DNA of 64,000 nucleotides from Leptidea sinapis (taxonomy: Eukaryota > Arthropoda > Insecta > Lepidoptera > Pieridae), in assembly GCF_905404315.1 (NCBI RefSeq), contig NC_066267.1, positions 4,664,501 to 4,728,500 on the forward strand, given 5' to 3'. How positions within the stretch are numbered: the stretch's first letter is position 1; the number at the start of each line of letters is the position of its first letter. Below are positions 39,189-50,790 of this stretch, piece by piece. The notes below the pieces were generated by a model. It was given only the letters and a program-made list of their open reading frames with translations, was not told the DNA's origin and made no database searches. The translations under genes were made by a program, and so were the position numbers.

Positions 39189-40417
39189 CGAGGGCGGCAC
39201 TGAAAATTTCGGGAATCAAGGAAGTGACACAACATTACTATTTAAAAATGTATTTATTATTTTCGGAGAATACTCCGCGAAATTTGACACATTTTTCCAT
39301 ACGATGGAACCAATCATTGAAGCAACCATTCCATTCGGAAGTTGGGGTCTCCAAAATGGCCGTTTTGTAGGCGTCCACAGCTTCTTCAGGTGATGAAAAT
39401 CTCTGACCACGCAATTTATTCCTTATTTTAGGGAAAGTATAGAAATCATTTGGGCTTAGGTTGGGGCTGTACGGCGGATGGTCTAATAATTCTATGTTTT
39501 CTTGCTCTAAAAACTCTTTTGTTCTGTGCGCGGTGTGAGAACTCGCATTGTCGTGATGGAGGATGATGCGGCGGTTGCAGTTCTCTTTACGGAGTTCAGA
39601 AACGACCTGTGACAAATTAACCGTTTTTTTTTCCTCAATAGTCGCAACATGGCCGGTTTTGGTGACAAACGTGTCCACCATTTTTTTTGCAACACTCCGT
39701 GTACATACAATTTTTATTGGCTTTAACTCATTTTCGAACACCCAAACTCGTGACCGGTTTTTTGTTTCGGGTTTGTACGCGTTTATCCAGAATTCGTCAC
39801 CTGATACGAAGTTGTATACAGCAATTTAGGATCCTGCGTGGAATATTTTGAGAGTTCTGACGCACCAAGTAACGCGAGCCGTATCCAACGTGAAAACAAC
39901 TTTTTTACACCTAATTGCTCATGCAAGATTATTTGTATTTGAGTCATGCCAATATCTAAAGTTGCCTGAATTTCGCGGTATGTCACATGTCGATCTTCCT
40001 CCATCAGCTTACGCACAGCATCAACGTTTTCTTTGGTGACTCCGGTTTATGGACGACCTTGACGGGGATCATCACTGAGCTTGACACGTCCACGTTGAAA
40101 TTCAGCAAACCAGCGATAAATTGTGGTTTTGGTTGGGGCTTCATCACCAAATGCAGAAATCATCCGGCAACACACAGTTTTTGTGTTAAACCACTTCAAA
40201 AGTCATAATCATCAAATCATCGCTCTAGAATTTTCTCGTGTCAATTCCATTTTCTCAACGACTAAACAAGTTTGACAAGTCCTTGTGACAAGACCGAGAA
40301 TCTTTTTTTAAATAATTAAATGGTAATCGATTTTTAAAGGAGATTTCAATTAAAAAGATTTTAATATGACAAAAACAGTGGAAATTTCCATTCCCGATAC
40401 TTTTAGTGCAGCCTGTG
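39189..40417 (-). mobile_element. mariner element 3, best preserved ends
   Basis: Inverted repeats of about 28 bp: left CGAGGGCGGCACTGAAAATT and right (minus reading) CACAGGCTGCACTAAAAGTA, both continuing to CGGGAAT. Flanked by TA on both sides (39187-39188, 40418-40419). Length 1229 bp. One minus-strand transposase gene with the catalytic residues present but the frame broken. Confidence 0.9.
39238..40246 (-). pseudogene. mariner 3 transposase, catalytic triad retained, frame broken
   Basis: HTH part: AFGDEAPTKTTIYRWFAEFQ, RGRVKLSDDPRQGRP, then a stop, KLMEEDRHVTYREIQATLDI and GMTQIQIILHEQLG. Stops also lie just after MELTRENSRAMI. First Asp in GDEFWINAYKPE; then an open 167 aa block from VFENELKPIKIVCTRSVAKK with the second Asp in HHDNASSHTAHRTKEF and the third in PPYSPNLSPNDFYTFP (DD34D spacing class), ending FHRMEKCVKFRG. 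The WYTTICLP-type segment is shortened to LSQVVSELRKE. Substitution and frameshift damage, mainly N-terminal. Confidence 0.85.
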
Positions 40418-40419
40418 TA

Positions 40420-41334
40420 TAATAAAGTATACCAAAATTAAAAGATAGTTTTATTTGCTCAGATAAGAATAATATATACTCATTAGCTCATACATGACAA
40501 CCTTCCTTGGATTCAATTGGGTAGGTAGTTAACAAGTCGGTAACTCAACGAATACAACAAGAAACGAAGTGACAATGACGAAGAAACGAAATGATTTCAC
40601 TAATATCGATTTTTTTACGTGAATCGATTTAGTGATCGTTTTTTTTATAATATAATAATTGCTCAGTTCTGTTTTTTCCTGAGTAAATAATATATTTTAT
40701 TCATAATAATATGGTTATTTAAACATAAACTATGCACCGAACTAATATTATTGAAGTAAAACACCTGGATCTTAATATTATTTTAATCGATTAAATATTC
40801 ATTTGATTACATTTTAATCGATTTTCTTTATTTTAATGTTTTTTCGGTTTGTAGATTGCAAAATAAGCTAGTTTTTTGTATTTTACATCAACAAAAAAAA
40901 GTATATTTCAACTTGTCAACCATCAGGCCTAAAAGTCCCATTCTGCTTTTACTTCCAAAATTTGATTTACACTACGTTTAACTGTGTCATTGTCATTTCT
41001 ATAAAATAACAAAATCATAACTTAGTCCCACACTGTCTGATCACTTAGATATTCCGCTGTTGAGTAGTAAGATATACAACAGACCCATTTTGATAAAACA
41101 TTTTATTTATACATAACACAGGCCTACTAGAAGTTGCTATAAGCGATTCCTTATCTACCTAACAATGAAAATTATTATTTAATTATATTCAACAAAAAGG
41201 TGATTTTTGTACACGAATTTTTAACATTCATAAATATAGTAATAATGGAGTCATAATATTCACTTCAACACACGTCACTCTAAGTCAGCTGTATGTGAAC
41301 ACATAACAGACCGTCCAAACCACTATATCCGATT
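40420..41334. other. Unassigned AT-rich DNA
   Basis: Nothing recognised in about 900 bp. Confidence 0.35.
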
Positions 41335-41960
41335 CGACAAAGATAAAAGAGAATAGATTTCTCCCAAGACTGGTACGTCACTCACGTAAACTAAATAACA
41401 CCCAAATTTCAATAGAGAAGACGGTCTAAAATTATCTTACACCTGGCCCTTGGGATCCAATAATCTCTAAATTAAAACCCGAAACTGCACATACCAAAAA
41501 AGAAGAGGACACTGTCAGTAAATATTGCCAAAAACCATCTGTCTATAGCAAAAGTTTTGGTAAAAGACAATAGATTTCTCCCAAGACTGGTACGTGAAAC
41601 TATTGAAATTACAAAATACCCAAATTTCAATAGAGAAGACGGTCTAAAATTATCTAACACCGGGGATCCAATAATCTCTGAATCTAAACCCGAAACTACA
41701 CATCCCAAAAAAGAACAATGTCAGTAAATTATAAATTATATAATAGTAAACCATCCGTCTACATCAAATAACAGCTCCGCGGCAATAAATGTCACTAAAG
41801 TTCATAACAACATCTACCTATGATAAATACTATCTTGATTCATTTCTTCTGCAGTCCCCCTGAAAACGAGATCTGGTAAGGTTTCGAAACGTCGGGTTAA
41901 CTAAAGTTTAACTTTAACTTGAAAATCTTATGTAAAAACAAAGTTACACGCGTCCTTTAA
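41335..41960 (+). mobile_element. Penelope-like element 3' part, tandemly duplicated C-terminus
   Basis: ENRFLPRLVR, then in a second frame HPNFNREDGLKLSYTW and DPIISKLKPET-type readings recall the extreme C-terminus of Penelope-like GIY-YIG polyproteins (…FNREDGLKLS…W.P). The same stretch is repeated once with a 217 bp period (units 41345-41561 and 41562 to about 41740). Downstream (41860-41955) comes the hairpin motif and sequence shared with 24089-24282. Family assignment is from memory of C-terminal motifs and is tentative. Confidence 0.5.
41860..41893 (+). ncRNA. Hammerhead-like hairpin motif
   Basis: CTGAAAA, stem CGAGATC/GGTTTCG with loop TGGTAA, then AAACGTC. This parallels CUGANGA, stem II, GAAA, C-G, UC with two departures: A for the second G of CUGANGA, and no separate G before AAA. 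Short flanking CCC and GGG could form stem I. Probably a decayed or diverged ribozyme; see 33951-33985 and 24164-24198. Confidence 0.3.
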
Positions 41961-42696
41961 AAAGTGTTCTATTTAATAACATTCGTTAATTTTCTTAACA
42001 TTGAATGTTTAAAAAATTTTTCACAACAACCTGAAAGAAACATTTAACCCAGCAACATATAAAGTAGATTCCCAAAAGTCTGCACATCACTGCAGTCAAA
42101 AGTGTAATTTAATAGTGAATTCTTTGACTTGCCAACAATATATCATACAAACGTAGTTATTATACAGAGTAATAAATACTCAACATCTGAGAAGAAAAAT
42201 TACAGCTTCTAGAATATATGATCTGTAGGTTATAATTTGAACAAGACTCCTCAGACTTCACCATAGTACATTGTGAAGTGGATTATTATTGTGTGGTTTA
42301 AGCTTATTATTAACAGTGGATTTTTGTTGCTTGCAAAGCAAACCAGAATGGGATACATAATGAATACAGATTAAAATAAATTTATTTCCACAAAAAAACT
42401 TTTGACAATTTAAGCTAAAGATATAAAGAAAAGTATTCACTTTATCACGGATCCTTACCGGTTAAACCTTTACCTTAGCGGTGATTGATGGCGAGATTAA
42501 TTCATATTTTTTGAACTTTTATCTCTGTTTGAGATGCCAATTTCTAAAACTTTATTAATATAAAGATTGCAACACTTTGAATATATTGGGAAACAAAATT
42601 CACATTCTAAGTAAATGTGTTTTTCGTAATATTTAAAATAATATTGAGTTTTCAACCGAAACGATGACTCATAATATAATATAATCACATAATAAT
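41961..42696. other. Unassigned DNA
   Basis: Nothing recognised. Confidence 0.3.
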
Positions 42697-42701
42697 AATA
42701 A

Positions 42702-43170
42702 TATAAAACAAAGTCCTCTGCCGCGTCTGTCTATTCGCGATAAACTAATGCACTGATTGTCATATTGTTTTCACCGTGTGTAATCGTGTCTGTGTAAATA
42801 ACTTTTACAGTGCCGCTTTACAATTACTATTTTTTTAAAGTATTAAAATGGATATCTTTAGGAGATAGATATATCCATCACGGACTTTTCTGTATACCTA
42901 TAAAAGATACACAATTCCACCATTAATTATTTTGTTATATCTCAAAGGGCTTAGACAGCGCGGCGTTTTCGCTGAAAGTTCGCAGACGGTATTTTTTCCG
43001 ACTCCTCTAACAAATATCGTTAATTTATACAAATTTCTATACAAAAACTTAATAAATTATGTATCAAAACCTTTCTCAAGAACCACGCTATGTAATGATG
43101 AAAACAACATGACAATCAGTGCATGACTTTATCGCGAATAGACAGACGCGGCAGAGGACTTTGTTTTATA
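42702..43170. mobile_element. MITE with about 70 bp terminal inverted repeats abutting a LINE
   Basis: Left arm TATAAAACAAAGTCCTCTGC, CGCGTCTGTCTATTCGCGAT, then GCACTGATTGTCATATTG; the right arm (43099-43170) is its reverse complement with few differences. The interior (AGGGCTTAGACAGCGCGGCG, CGCTGAAAGTTCGCAGACGG) is non-coding. Flanks AATAAT and ATTATT hide the exact duplication. About 470 bp. The right flank is an RT gene (43171 onwards) whose frame reads into the MITE. Confidence 0.8.
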
Positions 43171-43595
43171 TTATTAAGTAGCTTATGAGAGTTAAAGTAA
43201 GTAAGCATTTGGCTTAAAATTATTTTTTCAAAAATTTTACTAAGGGTCGGCAAAACCGACACAGGACGATAGTTTTTCGGGTCAGAAGAGCATCCCGACT
43301 TAAATATTGGTGTAATTTTACTATGTTTCAGAAGGTCAGGAAACACGCCACGATTAATACAATTATTAAATACTATTGCAAGATATGGTGCTATGACATC
43401 AATTATTGAACTTATTATTTTAACAGAAATGCCCCATATATCAGCAGTTTTTTTCATGTCTAGAGATTTAAAAGTTTTTATTATTTCTCCAGGGCTAACA
43501 AAACTAAAATTGAAACTTTGTTGACATCCTATAACATTTTCCAGAAGAAGTGACTCAGCAACACTGGTGGAGGAGACAAATTACTTCACATAACA
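43171..43595 (-). pseudogene. LINE RT N-terminal fragment interrupted by the MITE
   Basis: Reads VAESLLLENVIGCQQSFNFS, FVSPGEIIKTFKSLDMKKTA, DIWGISVKIISSIIDVIAPY, NNCINRGVFPDLLKHSKITP, IFKSGCSSDPKNYRPVSVLP and TLSKIFEKIILSQMLTYFNS: the jockey/CR1-type RT fingers, open over about 140 residues in one frame. After YFNSHKLL the MITE begins. No RT continuation was found on its far side, so the rest was deleted or was never there. Confidence 0.8.
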
Positions 43596-44628
43596 AAATT
43601 ATTCAAGTATGCGTTCTTGTTTCATTTTTTACTCATTTACTTTGGTGAAATTTAAAGTTAGTTGTATTTAATCCCGAGTAGAAAATTTGGTTTTGGTTCA
43701 ACATTTTTGATAAAAATTATTACTTTAATACTTATTGGTTTGCCAAAAACTAATTAAATAATCAACAGATTACACTTCTATTAACATTATAGATATACCT
43801 ATAGTTATGTTCACCTTGGATTATGTTGATGTTTTTTCTGTTGCTAAGATTGCAATACCGTGCGTCTGTTGCCATATAAGCCGCGTTTTATGTAATTATA
43901 AAAGTAATACGATATGTTTAGTTTAAAAATATTAAAATTTCATCGTACATCCAACAAATTTGTATAAATAGTTAGTAACTGTAAGTACGATGCAAATAGC
44001 TGCTTCAAATAATAACAGTAACATTTTGAACAGATTTTAATCATAATATTTTACTGCAGTTCCATATAATATTACAGTAAAACTGCGAGAACTCCTTTCA
44101 ATGTTCACAACATATTAAGAGAATGTATTATAAAGAATGTCTAAAATTTTTCTCTTAATATTTTGTGTTCGCAGAATTTAAAATATTTCATGAAATATAT
44201 ATCTGGAGATAAATGGTTCATAAATAAATACGAATGGAATGGAATGGAAGTTCACGAATTTAAATACCATGAATTAGTACAGCATATTTCATAGTTTGTG
44301 AATCTAAGGTGTACGCTCTGTATTTGAAGATACCCTTCCTCGACTCATGTTTCTGGATAGCTTGCAAAAATATCTATCACTTTTAGCGTAATATCTAATT
44401 CACAATGTCAGTCTATTAATAATGTGATAGTTTTATTATTAAGCCAAATAATACCCAAGCAAAAAATCCAGTTTACAAACTACATCTACAATCCTTTACC
44501 GTCTTTTCCCCAGTTTGTATGGAAATAAGGAATAGTACATCACGATACAAATGCGCCAAGTAGGTCGTTCCCGCACGAACGAAGCGAGTGCAGGATGACC
44601 TAGGTGCGCACGAGTATAGTATTATACT
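43596..44628. other. Unassigned AT-rich DNA
   Basis: About 1 kb with nothing recognised. Confidence 0.35.
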
Positions 44629-44813
44629 ATTTTTCCTATTAAGTTGCGCAAAGTTCGAACGCTATAATTATTTTTAAACATTCCCACACGCTCACCACAT
44701 TCCCTCATTCTCAGCTACATTCCCGCACGCTCTTGTCAACGTAGGGGAAAGTAGTACTTTGCGAATGCAAATGCATGCGCAAAATCGAACTTTGCGCACT
44801 ATAATAGGAAAAT
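44629..44813. mobile_element. Small TIR element (about 185 bp)
   Basis: TTTTCCTATTAAGTTGCGCA then AAGTTCGA at the left; minus-read TTTTCCTATTATAGTGCGCA then AAGTTCGA at the right. The interior has repeated CTCACCACATTCCC / ACATTCCCGCACGCTC phrases. Non-coding, MITE-like. Confidence 0.55.
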
Positions 44814-44815
44814 AC

Positions 44816-45431
44816 AACTATTAAGTTGAAGGTGTACCGAGAGAGATATTGGCTGGTATATTTCAATTTCGTTTTTCCATGCCCTTTTTATGTTTTGAAT
44901 CCAAAAGGACATCACGTTCTGCATCTTTCAAATTTATTTAAATATCAGTATCACAGATGTGATTATATTATATTTAGTTTTTGTTTGCTCTAACGAATTG
45001 AAATATCGTGTGAAGGGTTTTTTATCTTTGTTATCAAATTACTTTGGTGTATCTTAGCACGTATTATATTACCGACTTATATTTTTACGCCAAGGATCGG
45101 GAAAATTAGACAGTTCAATATTTACTGCTTAGCCCAACACATTGGCTCACCTGAATGAAAGGGAAAACGAACAAGAAGGCAAGAGATTCCTTAAAGGCAT
45201 TTGAAGTGGGTCTTGCCTTCAAATTTTTTGAGCTGTTCGTACTTTGTGTCGTTTTGGTAACACTTTATTTGGCAGATTATTCTAAGGTATTTCACCGTTA
45301 TTACGGAAAAAACCTTCATAATTTCAGTAACTAGACAGATATATTATAAGTATATAGAGGATAATGAAGTATAGAAAATAGATGCTCCTGGTCCACCTAG
45401 TAATAATTCTTCATATCAAGATTGTATAATC
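44816..45431. other. Unassigned DNA
   Basis: Only a spaced 10 bp palindrome was noted (GAAGGCAAGA 45175-45184 with TCTTGCCTTC 45211-45220). Confidence 0.3.
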
Positions 45432-45600
45432 TTATGAATGTTTCTTGTATGTTCTTCTCATGAGCTCAACTTTTTACGGTGTATATGGTACATTCTGTAA
45501 TTTCAGAGAAACATTTGTAGTGACGATTGAAAGCGCATAGCTTAAGCCTAATTTAAAGTTTATTCGACTTTGAATATCATAGGTCAGTTTAATGTTGTTT
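45432..45600. repeat. Repeat I copy 2 (inverted relative to copy 1)
   Basis: GTTTCTTGTATGTTCTTCTC, GAGCTCAACTTTTTAC, ATTTGTAGTGACGATT and TTCGACTTTGA correspond to 7575-7760 read backwards. Confidence 0.5.
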
Positions 45601-46254
45601 GATAGATTATATTATTCAAGATAACAACATCATTAATTTTATCATAGCTTTCACTTGAATCTATTTAAATATAAAACTATTAGTATACTAATAGTTACAA
45701 CACAGTAGAATCTCTCAGTACATCATCAACTTAAGCTACAAATATTGTATAGTACAGTTTAATGCGGTTTTTGTTTAATAAAATCTTTTACTAACATGCT
45801 AATATTTGTGACGTATTTTTATGAAGCTCAAAGTCAAATGGAGCTGTATGGAGCTGATGTCACTCGTGTGAATATTTAATGTATGCACAAAGGAACATTA
45901 GGTTTGGGTTTGTGAAAATCAATTAAAATATCGCGTACATTTATAGTTATAATCAGTTACAAGTTTTCACATGATTAATTTAATGTAGTATTTTAAATTT
46001 AATGCCTTCAGATCGTCTTCGTTTATTCTGTCAGATGAACGGGATTGACACTAATAATTATCAGCTGATCAAATTCAAACTCAAATAATCTTTATTCCCA
46101 TAAGTTTGCACATAAGCATCAACTCAGAATCTACTAGTTATTCGGAATAAGTGAGACTAATTTAATAGACCAAAAAGTTTTTTTAGTATAATTGTAGTAT
46201 TTATAAAAAATAAATAATTAGTTTGTAAGGTGCTGTTGCATACAGTAATATATT
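45601..46254. other. Unassigned DNA
   Basis: CAAACTCAAATAATCTTTATTCCC at 46077-46100 resembles the terminal phrase of LINE tails; otherwise nothing. Confidence 0.3.
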
Positions 46255-46400
46255 CAATGAATCGTATGCTCTGAAGACCTTCAAGAGAAGGTCCCTAAGT
46301 CGTATCGGCTCGGTAAAATAGCAGCTGGAAGTTGATTCAACAAAGTAACTGTACGATGCAATAAAATTCTTACAAAACTCGCAGTTGACGTTATTACTGG
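46255..46400 (-). mobile_element. JK-related LINE ORF2 end (same subfamily as 11831-12555)
   Basis: Minus reading TASFVRILLHRTVTLLNQLP and AAILPSRYDLGTFS, the NFLPRTATLWNQLPAA...YDLGTF segment. It is followed upstream by repeat B, apparently inserted into the ORF. Confidence 0.65.
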
Positions 46401-46404
46401 TAGT

Positions 46405-46690
46405 TTAGTCCACCAGTGGGAGGCTCCTTTGCAGAGGATGCCGGCTACATTATGGGTACCACAACGGCGTCTATTTCTGCTGTGAAACAGTAATGTGTAA
46501 GCATTATTGTGTTTCGGTCTGAAGGGCGCCGTAGCTTGTGAAATTACTGGCAAATGAGACTTAACATCTTGTGTATCGAGGCGACGAGCGCTTTTGTATT
46601 GTCGCTCAAAATTTTTGTGTACTTCGAGAATCCTGAGCTGTAATGGGCAGGGCGTATCAAATACCATCAACTAAACGTCCCATCCCTTAA
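46405..46690 (-). repeat. Repeat B copy 5, inserted next to a JK ORF end
   Basis: CCAGTGGGAGGCTCCTTTGC, GGGTACCACAACGGCG, CGGTCTGAAGGGCGCCGTAG, GGCGACGAGCGCTTTTG and ATCCTGAGC, ending AATTTCATAAAAAATAAAAC. The A-rich end at the right supports reading this orientation as sense. The hairpin arms are eroded. Confidence 0.7.
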
Positions 46691-47209
46691 TTTCATAAAA
46701 AATAAAACAAACAATAACACTTGTTTATTTGAATATCCTTAAATTCAGTCATATTCAGTTAACAATAAAACTTATATAAATTCATTGAAGAAAGTCAAGT
46801 CTTTCCTTAGCTTTCTGAAACAGAATTATATTATTATTCAATTTAACTTTATGCTCTTCGTTTGTCGTTTGCGAAGGCGGTACAAAATATAATGCATTCA
46901 CTTTGAATTTGATTTAACCCGTCCATTCTTATATTTTGTAGAGATTATTCTCTCACCCGTGGCTCACATAATAATATGGGCAATGACAAATTCATTTTAA
47001 AAACGCAATGACGTTCTATACCTAACGTCATTGTAAAAACGTTAATGCAAAAGATGCAACAAAGCGTATGTAAATACTAAATAATAATAAAAAGCATATA
47101 CAGTTTTATTTGTTAAAAATACTGTTTGCAACTTAATAATGTCGCGTCTGAAGGGTCATCAGCTAATTATTTCACGTTGCATTTGGCTAGCGAAACACTC
47201 TAATAAAAA
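46691..47209. other. Unassigned DNA
   Basis: Nothing recognised. Confidence 0.3.
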
Positions 47210-47460
47210 AGTGATAGATTGACAGATGACGGCTATAATCTTGTAAAAGACGGAGAGAGCCGAAATCCACTACGTCTTAAGTAACTGTGCGCTTTCAAAT
47301 TTGGCCGGATTGTGCTTCGTCGCCAATCACCATACTGTAATTACTACTATTACAAATTTATTTCAAATCACTGCACATTTCATACTAAACTAAATTTCAA
47401 TCTTTACTTAGGCAGTCCCGTCTCTTATTAAGTAGTATTTAAATCCTCTTTGGGTGTATG
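47210..47460 (+). repeat. Repeat A copy 3 (uninterrupted reference copy)
   Basis: GACAGATGACGGCTATAATC, AAGACGGAGAGAGCCGAAAT, GCTTTCAAATTTGGCCGGAT, AAATCACTGCACATTTCATA, ATCTTTACTTAGGCAGTCCC and TTAAGTAGTATTTAAATCCT. It shows the continuous sequence across the points where copies 1 and 2 are interrupted. The left inverted phrase is missing. Confidence 0.7.
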
Positions 47461-48896
47461 TTCAAGCAACTGAAATATATCTCGAACCACGCATTGTTTC
47501 CACGGTTTGTTAGCATATTGAATACATATAATATTTAAACAAAGCACCCGGTAGCAACACGTTTCGACTGCCTTCAAACTTATTTGCGTGAGTAAAACGG
47601 CCAAACGGACCGAAAAATGTTTTAAAACGAGTCCAATTCTCTCACGTCGAGTGTCACATAGCGCTCCATTGACACTCACTTCATTTATTATGATGCCACT
47701 GACATATTGTACGATTTCTGTAGAAATTTCTAAAAGGTGTTCATTTAAAAAAATATCAATATTACACAATCATTCACATATAGCAACAAAATACAACTTA
47801 AAAAATACGGATTGAACTCCGGGAATAGCGGCAGAAGTGAAAGCTCGAACAATAACGTTGTGCATTTTTGAATATTTTGAAATGTTTAAGGAATAATTTC
47901 GCACGAATTGCTTTTGTTTATCAGTATAAAAGTACTATTGCATTTATGTGGTAACATACAATATTCATTTATTGCGCTTTCGTACAAAAAAATGATAATT
48001 TATGTTACAAAAAAAATTTAACACTTCAGAACTATTACAATTATTTAACATTAAAAAGTTTATCTCTCACAAAAATCAACTTTCATCCAATATTTCAACA
48101 ACTCTTCCATCATCTTCATTATCAGCGTCATAGCCAATCTCGAAAACTGATATAATAGGGTTATGGTAGCTGTAGTAAGAAACAAAATAATTATAAATAA
48201 AATAACAAAATAATAAGTAACATATAAACACAAATATAACTATCGCCTTAGGGAGAATCTTCACAAATGACAAATCTTAAAAATCAAATAATTAAACTGT
48301 CAAAATACTTCACGGCTGACAATAGATCCCTCAACCACGCGGTGTTTCGGCTTCGCAATCAAAATGATTCAACCACTGGTCCAATGACCGTTTGTTCTAT
48401 AAGTTGAAATAGCCGAAATATAATTAGAAGAATAAATCTTTCATCAATTATTTCAACGACTTATTTTATACCCATCCCAAGAAAAGTGTTCAACACCGCT
48501 AAAGAAGTTTTACTTCAAAAATTTGAACAAAATATAACACCAAGTGTAAAAAGCTAACGATCAACAATATTTTGTGAATAATGAAAGGAGTGTTTGCAAC
48601 TTCGAATCGAAGTAAACTATTTTGATTTAAATCTGTTCTGCTTCATGAAGTTATCGGAAACAGCAGTTATATAATGTAACTATATCTCAAGCAGATATGT
48701 ATGAGTACAAGTTAATCTATACGGTTGTCACATAAATCTTATAAGCATAATATTATTATTAAAAATAACAGAGAATAGCAATGATATTATATACAATAAA
48801 GAGGTAGATATCGCACTAGCGCGCGCATATTGTTGTAGACAAATTCAGACAATTGTCGTAATTTCATTTAGTCTAAAATGTAAAATGCTCAATCTA
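47461..48896. other. Unassigned DNA, 1.4 kb
   Basis: Opposed open frames at 47428-47769 (-) and 47588-47815 (+) overlap but resemble no family. Nothing else recognised. Confidence 0.35.
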
Positions 48897-49020
48897 AAAT
48901 GCCAAAATGTGTGTTAAGAAAATGTAAAAACTATGTTTCCAAGATATATAAGAGTAAAGGTATTTCATACCATACGAAAGAATATAAAAGAACTTCGTAT
49001 TTGTATTTTATCACGATTTT
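48897..49020 (+). pseudogene. Broken THAP-type zinc finger start
   Basis: From ATG at 48899 the frame reads MPKCVLRKCKNYVSKIYKSK and GISYHT: the start of a THAP domain (M..C-x4-C, then a basic loop). After a one-base shift the +1 frame continues RKNIKELRICILSRF, comparable to the FPxxPxxRxxW part of the domain. The second Cys-His pair is not visible. THAP domains bind DNA and occur in P-type and other transposases and in host factors; this is probably a transposon relic. Confidence 0.4.
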
Positions 49021-50524
49021 ATTTCTTATTTACAAATCTCGAATTATTAACGTGGTGGTTCGAGCGAGATAGAGATGATGATGTCAACTGCAGCGCGACA
49101 AGGACAAATAGCAGTCATAGATTAATCAACCAGAAATGAAATCGTAGGTAAAATACATAGCGTTAGTAACCGCTTGATTGCGTAACTTGAGTTTTCTTGT
49201 TAGTTAGTGAGCGACTTTCTAAAATAATAATATGATGATTATAATAAGTTCTGGCTTTCAAAGTCTTATAATAAAGGTGATATAGAATAAGATTAGTAAT
49301 AGCAGGCTATTTGATATTTTATTAGTAATCAATTTTGGAATGTATGTAACGTACTAGGAGGTATACTCGCAAAATCGACAACGACACATTCGGAACGATA
49401 CGATAAAACTCCGAATATATCGCAACTACTCTGTCTGCTGCGGGTTGATCGAGGTAGTATATTTTAGGACAATTTAGGAAATGATGTAAAAAAGGCTTTG
49501 TTGCAGTGAATGTAATACGAGATATTTTTTAATAAACACGTGCATATATAGGTAGCTGAACTATCAAACTACAAAAACAAGTTTTAGGGTAGGTAGCGGA
49601 CGTAGACAGTAAGTGCTATTTGCTTACGTAGGAAAGTAACACTGTTTCAGTAACACTGTTCTTTCGCTAAATCCCTTGCTAACTGCAGAAGAATCAATGA
49701 ATCATTTTCTTTTTCTCCCATTATCTTATTGTAATAAACCCTGAACAAAAAGACATTCATAAATAATATAATAAATAAGAAATAATAATTGTAAACTTAA
49801 AACTTTTTGGGAGCCATCTTTAGTAAAATTGTAAAAATGGAACCCTTATTGTTAATACATTTCGGTTTTGTTTTGATATATCTGTGTGTTTTTTTATTAT
49901 TTTATGTACAAATAATTTACATCATCAATATGGCTATATAGTATAATCAATATAATTTTTTTTTTTTTCTAAAATAAATAACACTTCATTAACCTTATTT
50001 CAATGTACTTTTACTACTTTATAACTTTTACTACATGAACTCATGAATGAATCGTATTTTAGGCATAAATCACGGTGTACAGTAAAAATGATATCTGTTG
50101 AATTATTCTGTGTTTTTGTTACTCAAATACGAAGCAATTAGCAAATTAGACTTATCTCTTTTTCGCTTGCAATAATTGCATTTACTATCCTTCTTTGACG
50201 TGTAATTGTGAGGTAGTGTGCTATTGCAATGTTAATTTATTCATGTGTGCGTTTGTGTATCATTTACAAACACCGAATGTTGTCTAGGTAACCTATCTAT
50301 AGTTTTAAATATCATTGGAGAATAGGCGATTAATAATCTCAGGCGATGTATATGAATGTTGTTCGGGGAGTCATGGATTTGTATAATGTATATTTATGTA
50401 TGTTTAAGAATGTATATCGTATTAAATATAGTATAAGAGTGCGTATAAAAATAATTTTTAATTCACAGCAATACAATCTTTACAATATTCAAAATTGTAA
50501 CTTAAAGGTTTGCCGGTTTGGACA
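49021..50524. other. Unassigned AT-rich DNA, 1.5 kb
   Basis: Nothing recognised. Confidence 0.35.
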
Positions 50525-50790
50525 TGCCACAAATTAGGATATCATCCCCACCATCTGGATGTGTGGCGTCCTCCACAGTGCGGTTTTCAAGGAGCTTTCT
50601 TCCACGTACTACAAAGCTGTGGAATGAGCTTCCTTGTGCGGTGTTTCCGGAACGATACGACATAGGTACAATATATATTTCTTAAAGGCCAACGCTCTTG
50701 TGATTCCTCTGGTGTTGCAAGAGAATGTGGGCGGCGGTGATCCCTTAACACTACATGACCCGTACGCTCGTTTGACCTTTACCATAAAAA
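50525..50790 (+). mobile_element. JK LINE 3' end with the last part of ORF2
   Basis: GGATATCATCCCCACCATCT, GGAGCTTTCTTCCACGTACT, GTGGAATGAGCTTCCTTGTG, CGGAACGATACGACATAGG, TGTTGCAAGAGAATGTGGGC and GACCCGTACGCTCGTTTGAC, ending ACCATAAAAAAG. The ORF is frameshifted. 5'-truncated at YHPHHLDVW. Confidence 0.75.

Noticed and set aside
46281..46670. 129 aa minus-strand open frame as one gene
   Set aside because: It is a chance fusion of a JK ORF end and repeat B read-through.
47428..47815. Overlapping 113 aa (-) and 75 aa (+) frames
   Set aside because: Mutual shadows without similarity to any family I know.
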